A DNA stretch of 5,540 nucleotides from an uncultured Lachnospiraceae bacterium (GTDB lineage: Bacteria; Bacillota_A; Clostridia; Lachnospirales; Lachnospiraceae). How positions within the stretch are numbered: position 1 is the first letter of the stretch; every line of letters starts with the position of its first letter. Position numbers and translations under genes: made by a program. The notes under the pieces are model-generated. The model was not told the DNA's origin and did not search any database. It was given only the letters and a program-made list of their open reading frames with translations. Shown here piece after piece: positions 1 through 5,540 of this stretch. The stretch is from positions 1 to 5,540 of the forward strand of contig CACXGS010000452.1 in the NCBI GenBank assembly GCA_902767195.1, given 5' to 3'.

Positions 1-609
1 GCGGAGAAGGGAAATCATATCTTCCTTCATTTCCTGAAAAAGTTCCGATTCCGCCACATTTTTGGCCTTCCCAATATTTCCCATAGCATAACCTGCGGCA
101 AACCTTGCCTCCTCCTCGCTAAGAAGGCAGGCCGCTATGAGATAATCCTCAAGCTCTCTGTCAGGGATTGGTCTGGTCTGAAGGCAGACGCATCTGGAAA
201 TAATCGTTTCCAGAAGAGCACCTTTTGAAGTGGTCAACAGAAAGAGCAGGCCGTAGGAGGGAGGATCCTCCACAGTTTTTAATATGGCATTCTGAGCCGG
301 AATTCCCATTTTTTCGGCCTCATCAATAATATAAACCTTATAATCGTATTTATAAGGTTTAATATCTATAGTATTTATCACTTGCTCCCTGATCTCATCG
401 ACAGAAATATTGTTGGGCTTTTCATGGGTCACCCTGATAATATCGGGCGCATCCACACCCAGAAGACTGACAAAAGCATCTGTAATGAGCTTCTTACCGC
501 TTCCCTTCTCTCCTTCAATTATATAGGCATGGGAGACTTTCTTATGGGAGACAGCCTGTCTTATATATTCTTTTATCCGTTCGTTCCCTATAATATTATC
601 CAATCCCAT
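1..609 (-). CDS. holB: DNA polymerase III subunit delta-prime (clamp loader), 3' end cut off by window edge
   Basis: Delta-prime is the stator subunit of the clamp loader that places the beta sliding clamp on primed DNA. I translated this frame by hand: 203 codons are visible with no stop, so the C-terminal collar domain lies beyond position 1. The start MGLDNIIGNERIKEYI is the usual delta-prime opening. It is followed by SHAYIIEG, a P-loop-like GEKGSGKK (residues 33-40), VTHEKPN (60-66), a Walker-B-like IIDEAEKM (94-101), AQNAILKTVEDPP (105-117) and the SRC motif (138-140) that supplies the arginine finger to the neighbouring ATPase subunit. The P-loop ends KK instead of KT/KS, in keeping with a subunit that does not need to hydrolyse ATP. 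The cysteine zinc module normally found between the P-loop region and the 'HPD' segment is absent (see findings). The ATG at 609 is chosen on homology. A TTG four codons earlier directly follows an in-frame stop and is possible. The gene starts 26 bases after the tmk stop and is probably co-transcribed with it. Confidence 0.95.
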   Translation of the reverse strand, partial: MGLDNIIGNERIKEYIRQAVSHKKVSHAYIIEGEKGSGKKLITDAFVSLLGVDAPDIIRVTHEKPNNISVDEIREQVINTIDIKPYKYDYKVYIIDEAEKMGIPAQNAILKTVEDPPSYGLLFLLTTSKGALLETIISRCVCLQTRPIPDRELEDYLIAACLLSEEEARFAAGYAMGNIGKAKNVAESELFQEMKEDMISLLR

Positions 610-635
610 TCCTGTTTCCAATTAATCAATGATCT

Positions 636-1253
636 TTAATCAAGCATACCTTGAATCTTATCACGAATCGCCTGCTGTATTTCATCCACAGACATCATGC
701 CATCAATCCTGACCACTTCGGGCCTATCGTTAAAAATCTTTCGAAAACCTTCAGAGACAAGGTGATGAAAGTCAACACTTTCCTGCTCCAGACGATCCAG
801 CTTCTTCTGCATCTTTTTGCGGCGCAGCCCCTCCTCTTCCGGAAGATCAATATAAATGGTCATATCAGGCTTATAATCACCTATTCCGAGGGCGTTGACC
901 AAGGCGACCTGCTCCGTTCCTATTCCCCGGGCTATCCCCTGATATACAAGGGAGGAATCGACAAACCTATCGCTGATCACCATCTCTCCTCTTTCAATGG
1001 CAGGACCAATTACTTCATGTACAAGCTGGGATCTGGCTGCGGCGTAGAGCATCATTTCTGTTACAGAGGACATCTCCTCATAATCAGGATTCAAAATCAT
1101 CTCTCTGATATTTTCACTGATTCTTGTACCACCAGGCTCCCTGGTAATGAGACATTTATAACCATTATTGTCCAAGTATTCTTTTAATAATCCAATCTGG
1201 GTAGTCTTCCCTGAACCATCAGGCCCCTCAAAAACTATAAATCGTCCTCGCAT
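636..1253 (-). CDS. tmk: thymidylate kinase (dTMP kinase)
   Basis: This cytosolic enzyme phosphorylates dTMP to dTDP with ATP, the committed step toward dTTP for DNA synthesis. The 205 residues match the family's normal length. Visible motifs are the P-loop FEGPDGSGKTTQ (residues 8-19), REPGGT (38-43) for dTMP binding, the DRF motif in ISDRFVDSSLVYQG (93-106), and a LID region with basic residues (R144, R145, K146, K147) and LDRLE (152-156). The P-loop has no arginine after the aspartate while the LID is basic, the pattern of bacterial 'type II' thymidylate kinases. The ATG is well supported by a GGAGG four bases upstream. The first 19 bases overlap the end of the upstream decarboxylase gene, so the two are probably translationally coupled. 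holB follows after 26 bases. The cyclic-di-AMP receptor gene yaaQ/darA, which sits just after tmk in Bacillus, is not present here. Confidence 0.97.
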   Translation of the reverse strand: MRGRFIVFEGPDGSGKTTQIGLLKEYLDNNGYKCLITREPGGTRISENIREMILNPDYEEMSSVTEMMLYAAARSQLVHEVIGPAIERGEMVISDRFVDSSLVYQGIARGIGTEQVALVNALGIGDYKPDMTIYIDLPEEEGLRRKKMQKKLDRLEQESVDFHHLVSEGFRKIFNDRPEVVRIDGMMSVDEIQQAIRDKIQGMLD

Positions 1254-2767
1254 AAAACCTCCAGAAATCCGTGATCCAAATTTATAACATTATATCCATT
1301 ATATAAGTAATACCTGATATTTTCCACCGTTTCTTTTTTTATTTTTTCCCCAGGTACCAAAAAAGGAATCCCGGGAGGATAAATCATTACATAAGAGGCG
1401 GCCAGACGCCCTGCAGCTTCATCGAGAGCAACCCTTTCTCTCTTTCTGTTCCAGGAAAGGGCCTCCCATGATTCCATAAGGATATTATCAGATCCCTGAT
1501 CGTTATTATATACCTTTTTAGGAGAATAGTTCCCTTTCTTTGATGATATACATTCATCTGCTGATAGATTTTTTTTCACCATATCATCAATTAATGCATC
1601 GATCTCTGTAAGAGCCTCCAGAAGGACATCAAAATCATGGACATCATCCATGACAGAAGTCATCCCAACAACATAGGACAAAGATTCCATTTCCATCTCT
1701 ATCCCATACTGGTTTAAAAGCATATCAAAAAGCCATCTTCCATTTAGAGGAGACTTTTCCAGGCACTGCTCTTCTCTGGTCCGGCCAAAGGATTCATTCA
1801 GCAAATGTTGTCTTATGAAAAATACCAGTTTTCCACAATCATAAGTATAACAATGTTTGTTTTGGGGATAAAATAACTGAATATTCCTTAAATTCGCACA
1901 TTTTCTGCGAAACAATTTAAGGTTGTCCACATATTTTTCCACTATATCCACATTTTCCTGCATAAACTGTATACCATACTCAGCAGAAGAAAGAAGAATA
2001 TAAGAAGGGCTGGACGTTTCAAAAACGCTCAGCATGTCATTGATTCTCGACTTGGGAATACATGTACTGCAAAGATGAAGTACTGCTGTCTGGGTCAGAC
2101 AAGGTAATGTTTTATGGCAGCTCTGAACCACCAGATCTGCCCCACACTCCACGGCGCTTTTTGGAAAATAATCTGAGAAAATAAAATGTGCTCCGTGAGC
2201 TTCATCCACAATCAAGGGAATGTCTGACACTACTTCCTTAATTTTACGGATATCAGACACAACGCCTTCATAGGTCGGAGACGTTATAACCACTGCCTTG
2301 ATCTCAGATTCCTTCTCGATGATCTCCTGAACTTTTGACGGGTCCACCGACAGAAAGATTTCATTTTCTTCAGAGATATCTGGATACACATAAACTGCCC
2401 TCAACCTGAGCAGCCTTATCGCATTATAGACAGATTTATGACAGTTTCTGGCAATGAGAATCTTATCTCCCTCCTGACAGACAGAGGCGATGGACACCAG
2501 AATACCCAATGTGCTTCCATTGACCAGGTACCAGGATTCCAGACTTCCATAGATTTCCTTCATCTGATCCATAGATTGGCGGATCACTCCTGTGGGATGA
2601 TGCAGGTCATCGTACCCGCGGATTTCCGTAATATCCCTTTTCCTGACGATAGATAAAGCCTCTCCCCCTGTCTTTCTCTTGTGGCCGGGCATGTGAAAAG
2701 GTATCCTCTTTTTATCATTTAATTTATTCAATGCATTGAGCAGTGGGGTTTTTTTATTTTTTATCAT
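1235..2767 (-). CDS. Orn/Lys/Arg decarboxylase, short YaaO/SpeA-like form (PLP fold type I)
   Basis: This is a pyridoxal-phosphate enzyme predicted to decarboxylate a basic amino acid (arginine, lysine or ornithine) in the cytoplasm, feeding polyamine or diamine synthesis. At 510 residues it is the short form, lacking the N-terminal wing domain of the roughly 700-residue inducible enterobacterial enzymes. Visible motifs are PFHMPGHKR (residues 23-31), EIRGYDDLHHPTG (48-60), NGST (83-86), the PLP-binding DEAHGAH (188-194), SCHKTLPCLTQT (216-227) with K219 as the expected Schiff-base lysine, and the C-terminal EAAGRLAA and YPPGIPFLVPGE (463-474). A polar stretch at about 398-430 links the catalytic part to the C-terminal domain. 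The family is certain, but the substrate cannot be read from sequence, so no symbol is given. The ATG at 2767 has only a weak AGAAAG ribosome site, unlike its neighbours. The gene overlaps tmk by 19 bases, and this decarboxylase-tmk-holB order matches the Bacillus yaaO-tmk-holB neighbourhood. Confidence 0.93.
   Translation of the reverse strand: MIKNKKTPLLNALNKLNDKKRIPFHMPGHKRKTGGEALSIVRKRDITEIRGYDDLHHPTGVIRQSMDQMKEIYGSLESWYLVNGSTLGILVSIASVCQEGDKILIARNCHKSVYNAIRLLRLRAVYVYPDISEENEIFLSVDPSKVQEIIEKESEIKAVVITSPTYEGVVSDIRKIKEVVSDIPLIVDEAHGAHFIFSDYFPKSAVECGADLVVQSCHKTLPCLTQTAVLHLCSTCIPKSRINDMLSVFETSSPSYILLSSAEYGIQFMQENVDIVEKYVDNLKLFRRKCANLRNIQLFYPQNKHCYTYDCGKLVFFIRQHLLNESFGRTREEQCLEKSPLNGRWLFDMLLNQYGIEMEMESLSYVVGMTSVMDDVHDFDVLLEALTEIDALIDDMVKKNLSADECISSKKGNYSPKKVYNNDQGSDNILMESWEALSWNRKRERVALDEAAGRLAASYVMIYPPGIPFLVPGEKIKKETVENIRYYLYNGYNVINLDHGFLEVLCEDDL
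1258..1262 (-). promoter_or_regulatory. ribosome binding site for tmk
   Basis: GGAGG lies four bases before the tmk ATG and inside the last codons of the decarboxylase gene. It fixes the tmk start despite the gene overlap and suits translational coupling between the two genes. Confidence 0.85.
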
Positions 2768-2773
2768 ATTAAA

Positions 2774-2779
2774 CTTTCT
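2774..2779 (-). promoter_or_regulatory. weak ribosome binding site for the decarboxylase
   Basis: AGAAAG lies six bases before the ATG at 2767 and is the best Shine-Dalgarno-like sequence available there. It is clearly poorer than the GGAGG or AGGAG sites of tmk and the two membrane-protein genes, suggesting lower or regulated translation. The reading frame stays open upstream to an in-frame stop near 2838 but has no ATG, GTG or TTG codon in that stretch, so the ATG at 2767 remains the best start. Confidence 0.45.
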
Positions 2780-2790
2780 AAATGCAATTA

Positions 2791-2834
2791 CGACAACCTT
2801 GATCCTCTGATTTGGCAGTATGTCAAGGTTGCCG
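2791..2834 (-). repeat. inverted repeat (12-bp stem, 20-base loop) between the two-helix gene and the decarboxylase gene
   Basis: Arms at 2791-2802 and 2823-2834 are complementary over 12 positions: nine perfect pairs next to the loop, then a G-U wobble (read on the minus strand), then two more pairs. It begins 10 bases past the TAA stop of the upstream gene and ends 23 bases before the decarboxylase start. On the minus strand the second arm is followed by TAATTGCATTT and not by a run of U, so it is a poor intrinsic terminator. It could instead be an operator, an attenuator or a processing/stability hairpin. The 77-base gap holds nothing else I recognise. Confidence 0.6.
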
Positions 2835-2844
2835 CATTACTCTA

Positions 2845-3324
2845 TTATTTTTCCATACTTACTATAATTTTCAGATTATAAATCATTTCCATAATCTCTT
2901 TTTTCTCTTTGATCTTTGGATTGTCCTGAACCTGGGTCATGACAGCATCTCTGACCATCAAAGTACCAAAAAAAGATATGATTTCCAAAAGCAGCTGGTC
3001 CGTCAATTTAGCGAGAATAAAACCCAGCAGCCCCAGTCCGAAGCCGGCTATATAATGCCGGATCATCCTTTTTCGGTTAAAGGCGATCTCCCTTTCAAAA
3101 AACACAATATCTTTCTGAGCAGAATCCCTGACTGCCTTCTGTACTCTTTCCAGATTCACAGGCTCATTACACAAGATCTCTAAGGTATCATCTTCAATTT
3201 CATTCATATGAATCCAGGTATAGGTTTCTTTCAGATAATCCATTACACTGTCACTGAGGCGATTCATATCCGGAGCTAAAGTATTATAAAGTTCATATTC
3301 ATCTGCAATTCTGATTTGGCTCAT
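2845..3324 (-). CDS. uncharacterised protein with two predicted membrane helices
   Basis: I do not recognise a named family for this 159-residue protein. Residues 1-85 are hydrophilic and charged, with no signal peptide. Two hydrophobic segments follow at about 89-106 (rich in Gly, Leu, Phe) and 109-125, separated by a short KLTDQ turn, then a charged C-terminal tail with a lysine/glutamate cluster at 137-146. The likely topology is a helical hairpin with both ends in the cytoplasm. The layout, a soluble N-terminal domain followed by a hairpin and a tail containing 'NPKIKEKK', recalls unnamed small membrane proteins of Clostridia, but that is memory, not a search. The ATG is supported by GGAGG six bases upstream. 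An overlapping ATG four bases earlier is in another frame and stops after nine codons. The gene lies 61 bases after the TMEM175-like gene and ends with tandem stops TAA-TAG. Function is unknown. Confidence 0.8.
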   Translation of the reverse strand: MSQIRIADEYELYNTLAPDMNRLSDSVMDYLKETYTWIHMNEIEDDTLEILCNEPVNLERVQKAVRDSAQKDIVFFEREIAFNRKRMIRHYIAGFGLGLLGFILAKLTDQLLLEIISFFGTLMVRDAVMTQVQDNPKIKEKKEIMEMIYNLKIIVSMEK

Positions 3325-3330
3325 TCATTT

Positions 3331-3335
3331 CCTCC
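3331..3335 (-). promoter_or_regulatory. ribosome binding site for the two-helix protein
   Basis: GGAGG lies six bases before the ATG at 3324. It supports this start over the out-of-frame ATG at 3328, which would be only two bases away. Confidence 0.8.
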
Positions 3336-3385
3336 ACATACTGGATATCTTATCTTGCTGCAATCCCGGCATTTTACGGTCACTT

Positions 3386-4189
3386 TCACTTTTCAGGACT
3401 CATTTTTTTTCTAAACACTGTCTTTGCAGCCAGAGTAAGGATTAATCCACCAAATAAAATAGGATAGCACATAAATGGAGAAATCATCATAGCTACAACA
3501 GAAAGGGTGATGCTTAATGCCATAATTATTGTGGAAATGATCGACATACGATAACTGTTCATACTGTCTTCCTTCAATTCATTGAGCAGACTCATATATT
3601 CCTCGGGAAGGCTTTTAATAGCCATAGTCATAATATCATCCGGATTGTGGACAGCATAGGTAATACGAAGTACCCTGTCCCATTCCACATCCTTGAAATC
3701 TTCCAGATTTCCTCCGGCATCCTGGAATATTTTTTTCGCTGATTCAAGGTACTGCTGGTTTTTCTCCTCACCTTTCTTTGTCAGTACAAAAATCAGAATG
3801 GTCAGACCATGCATACAAAGAAGAACACCTATATAAACTGCCTTTACCCATATATCATCGGGATACTCGCCAATAGCCTTCGTAGCAGGCTGAAAAAGGG
3901 TAATCACAAACAAAAGTGCCAGATGCCATATAATGATTTTACGGTTATTCATAATATTATGATTGGCAAAAAATATGGTATGAATATACCATAGAGAACC
4001 CATGGCAATAAAACTCATAAAATAGCTGGTCAGCATCACAAAAAACTCATTCCTGCCCGCTTCATCGATATTTCCAAGTTCCGGAATGACAATCTGCAAA
4101 GCCAGCACAGTAATAGCAATGGCCAGAACGGCATCAAAAAAAGCCAACAGTCTATTCTGCCTGTTCTCAAAAATATCAAAAAACTTCAT
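3386..4189 (-). CDS. TMEM175/DUF1211-like membrane protein, probable cation channel
   Basis: Bacterial TMEM175 proteins are potassium-permeable channels in the cytoplasmic membrane, assembling as tetramers with helix 1 lining the pore. This 267-residue protein has a family-like first helix: RLLAFFDAVLAIAITVLALQ (residues 13-32) corresponds to the usual RLxAFSDGVFAIAITLL signature. The second helix region ends in LWYIH (66-70), matching the family's W..H pattern, followed by a basic NNRK turn (81-84). Predicted helices are at about 14-35, 50-73, 85-101, 115-136, 213-237 and 240-257, six in all as expected. Two oddities are the FSD signature reading FFD (17-19) and the roughly 75-residue charged loop (137-212) between helices 4 and 5. 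The ATG is supported by AGGAG six bases upstream. The gene starts 41 bases after the ABC transporter stop, so co-transcription is likely. Family membership rests on motif recall. Ion selectivity is unproven, and a diverged non-channel relative is possible. Confidence 0.75.
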   Translation of the reverse strand: MKFFDIFENRQNRLLAFFDAVLAIAITVLALQIVIPELGNIDEAGRNEFFVMLTSYFMSFIAMGSLWYIHTIFFANHNIMNNRKIIIWHLALLFVITLFQPATKAIGEYPDDIWVKAVYIGVLLCMHGLTILIFVLTKKGEEKNQQYLESAKKIFQDAGGNLEDFKDVEWDRVLRITYAVHNPDDIMTMAIKSLPEEYMSLLNELKEDSMNSYRMSIISTIIMALSITLSVVAMMISPFMCYPILFGGLILTLAAKTVFRKKMSPEK

Positions 4190-4195
4190 TCTTTT

Positions 4196-4200
4196 CTCCT
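4196..4200 (-). promoter_or_regulatory. ribosome binding site for the TMEM175-like gene
   Basis: AGGAG in a purine-rich stretch lies six bases before the ATG at 4189 and fixes that start. Confidence 0.8.
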
Positions 4201-4230
4201 TCTCTCAGATTAATAATCACATTTTTACCG

Positions 4231-5540
4231 TCAGCGCTTATCTTTGTCGATAAACTCCAAGGTGATGATAGATAAAAGAGCAAATACTGCTGCAAAGGCC
4301 AAAATATGAAGCCAGTTTCTGATGATATTTTCACGGGTAAAAGCATAGTTCGGCTCATACATTGCCTCAGAGGTTTTTTCCTTGATCCGGTTCATGACCT
4401 CTTCCCGGCCAATCAGATCGATGGCATCTCCCACAGTCATATTGATAACCAGTCCCTCCTGACGATACTTCTGAACGTCTTCATTGGCAGCAAGAGTATC
4501 CACAATCTCCCCAAGGGTTGTATTTTTCGTCGCCTTGACATCAAGGAACTCATCCAGATTATCCATCTTCAAAAGAGCTTCGATCGCAGACCCCACCGTG
4601 ATATTTCCTATCAATACTTCACTGCGCAAATCCTGATATTTTTCATCCTCAAGTATCTTCTGGCCAATTTCCCGGAAGGTCATTTCTTCTCCAACAGGAA
4701 TCGCCCGAAGCTCAGCAACTGTCTTGTTCCCGTCATCACTCAAAATGTCAAGAACCTGGCCGACTGTAATCCTGCCTCCGATCTCAACAGTATCCACCAT
4801 GTGAATCATTCCATTGACTGCAGCATAGGGCAGATCATTAATCTGGGTCTGGGATGCCATGGCTTTCAGACCCGGGCTTGAAATCGTCAGCATCACAACG
4901 GGATCCACCACTTTAGGAAGTGAGAACATACCTCCTGAGAAAATCAGCTGAAAGATCAGTACAAAAGGCATAATCGTCATTGCCGTGGTGGTAGAATGCA
5001 CAAGAGTCGAGATCCACAGAGAAATCATGTCAGCGGCATAGGTAACCAGAAGCATAGTAATACCCACATCCAGTACCATCCAGGGTGTGAACATTCCAGC
5101 TCCTGTAAACCTCATTCCCACCAGATAGAGTACCACGATTGTCACCACCGTCTGTGCCAGGCACAAAAGCAGCTGGTACATCATATGTGCCATAATATAG
5201 GATGAGATATGCATCCCGGACCGATGCTCTCTCTTGATCACATCTCTCTCACGGCAGACAACCTGGATTGAATTAAAAGATCCATTCCAGATACATACAC
5301 AGACTATAGCAAATGTAGCTGTCAGTGTTCCTTCCATATTTTTCCCGAAATCCATGCCAAGGGCAAATCCCACCAGGCCTGCAATCAGCGCTGCCATAGG
5401 CAGCATCTTCCAGTCGCTCTGATACACAAACATCCGGATGAATTTCCCGAAATAGATTCCAATCTGCGCAATACGGCCGCGATGCCGCACTGTCAACTGT
5501 CTTGAAGAATCATTTGCATTTGAAGAATTGCCTCCATTCA
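4231..5540 (-). CDS. ABC-2/ABCG-like transporter, C-terminal permease part with repeat-bearing outer loop; 5' end cut off
   Basis: This is the membrane-spanning part of an exporter; the substrate is unknown. The frame is open to the window edge (435 visible codons), so a start at the TTG near 5494 would be artificial. Residues are counted from the first full codon, at 5538. Residues 1-12 are an Asn/Ser/Gly-rich linker, suggesting an ATPase domain fused upstream and out of view. Predicted helices are at about 45-63, 73-93, 115-141, 151-177, 186-206 and 408-430. Between helices 2 and 3 lies RERDVIKREHRSGMHISSY (96-114), the ABCG-type 'ER..f.rE...g.y..s.Y' element. Helix 5 ends FSGGMFSLP, also typical. 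About 200 residues separate helices 5 and 6, the place of the ABCG outer loop, and hold five repeats of about 27 residues. Clostridial relatives often carry an N-terminal FHA domain, but that cannot be checked here. The TMEM175-like gene follows after 41 bases. Confidence 0.85.
   Translation of the reverse strand, partial: NGGNSSNANDSSRQLTVRHRGRIAQIGIYFGKFIRMFVYQSDWKMLPMAALIAGLVGFALGMDFGKNMEGTLTATFAIVCVCIWNGSFNSIQVVCRERDVIKREHRSGMHISSYIMAHMMYQLLLCLAQTVVTIVVLYLVGMRFTGAGMFTPWMVLDVGITMLLVTYAADMISLWISTLVHSTTTAMTIMPFVLIFQLIFSGGMFSLPKVVDPVVMLTISSPGLKAMASQTQINDLPYAAVNGMIHMVDTVEIGGRITVGQVLDILSDDGNKTVAELRAIPVGEEMTFREIGQKILEDEKYQDLRSEVLIGNITVGSAIEALLKMDNLDEFLDVKATKNTTLGEIVDTLAANEDVQKYRQEGLVINMTVGDAIDLIGREEVMNRIKEKTSEAMYEPNYAFTRENIIRNWLHILAFAAVFALLSIITLEFIDKDKR
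4360..4770 (-). repeat. five degenerate tandem repeats (~27 residues, ~81 bp) within the ABC transporter's outer loop
   Basis: Units begin at the T-containing motifs ITVGQVLDIL, MTFREIGQKIL, ITVGSAIEALL, TTLGEIVDTL and MTVGDAIDLI. The start-to-start spacing is 29, 27, 27 and 27 residues (units at 4770-4684, 4683-4603, 4602-4522, 4521-4441 and 4440-4360). The shared pattern is [ITM]-T-[VLF]-[GR]-x-[IVA]-x-x-x-[IL], and three units are preceded by Asn. The second half of each unit is charged and looks helical. A half-unit-like NKTVAELRAI lies inside unit 1. The repeats are clear as protein but diverged as DNA, so they are an old protein feature and not a recent DNA expansion. Confidence 0.75.

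Noticed and set aside
382..639. An 85-codon plus-strand open frame at the holB start
   Set aside because: It is antisense to holB, which is identified by multiple clamp-loader motifs.
651..1187. A 178-codon plus-strand open frame opposite tmk
   Set aside because: It lies entirely antisense to a confidently identified tmk, has no recognisable motif, and its composition looks like a mirror of the coding strand.
2798..2826. A perfect TTGACA (-35-like, minus strand) inside the inverted repeat as a promoter for the decarboxylase
   Set aside because: No acceptable -10 hexamer lies 16-18 bases downstream; the best match is three of six. A TTTAAT at the correct distance from a poorer -35 would abut the ATG and leave no leader.
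3044..3061. A CCGGC/GCCGG dyad with an 8-base loop inside the two-helix gene
   Set aside because: The arms are only five bases long and lie within coding sequence for a Gly-rich helix, so chance is a sufficient explanation.
2812..3183. A 123-codon plus-strand open frame opposite the two-helix protein
   Set aside because: The minus-strand frame has a perfect GGAGG site and a coherent membrane-protein layout. The plus-strand frame has neither.
4176..4358. A 60-codon minus-strand open frame bridging the ABC transporter end and the TMEM175-like start
   Set aside because: It overlaps both better-supported genes in another frame, and its start has no ribosome site that I can see.
4306..4881. A 191-codon plus-strand open frame opposite the ABC transporter
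   Set aside because: It is antisense to the transporter loop, whose 27-residue repeats prove the minus-strand frame. No domain is recognisable in it.
5494..5496. TTG as the true start of the ABC transporter
   Set aside because: The frame stays open upstream to the window edge through an Asn/Ser/Gly-rich linker, and there is no ribosome site before the TTG.

Overview
The window reads as a chromosomal fragment of a low-to-moderate GC Gram-positive anaerobe, most likely a clostridial Bacillota near the Lachnospiraceae. This is inferred from the strong GGAGG-type ribosome binding sites, the style of the proteins, and a decarboxylase-tmk-holB gene order that resembles the yaaO-tmk-holB neighbourhood of Bacillus. 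It is not proven. All six genes lie on the minus strand, so transcription runs from the high coordinates toward position 1. The gaps between genes are at most 77 bases and one pair overlaps, so the block could be read as one or two transcripts.

In transcription order: (1) 5540-4231, the C-terminal part of an ABC-2/ABCG-like exporter. Its start and probable ATPase domain lie beyond the window, and it carries an unusual repeat-bearing extracytoplasmic loop. (2) 4189-3386, a TMEM175/DUF1211-like six-helix membrane protein, probably a cation channel. (3) 3324-2845, a small protein of unknown function with two predicted membrane helices. (4) 2767-1235, a short-form Orn/Lys/Arg decarboxylase of fold type I, related to YaaO/SpeA. 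(5) 1253-636, thymidylate kinase, which overlaps the end of the decarboxylase. (6) 609-1, the N-terminal two thirds of the DNA polymerase III delta-prime subunit (holB), which runs out of the window.

Genes 4-6 form a conserved housekeeping group that combines amino-acid decarboxylation (probably for polyamines), dTTP synthesis and the replication clamp loader. Genes 1-3 are all membrane proteins and look like an accessory group placed upstream. The 77-base gap between genes 3 and 4 holds a clear inverted repeat, the main candidate for a regulatory or transcript boundary.

The points most worth a second look are the five tandem units of about 27 residues in the exporter's outer loop, the delta-prime subunit that lacks the usual cysteine zinc module, the altered FSD signature and long inner loop of the TMEM175-like protein, the uncharacterised two-helix protein, and the inverted repeat. 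No tRNA, rRNA, CRISPR array, insertion sequence or integrase was seen, and no stretch longer than 77 bases lacks a gene.
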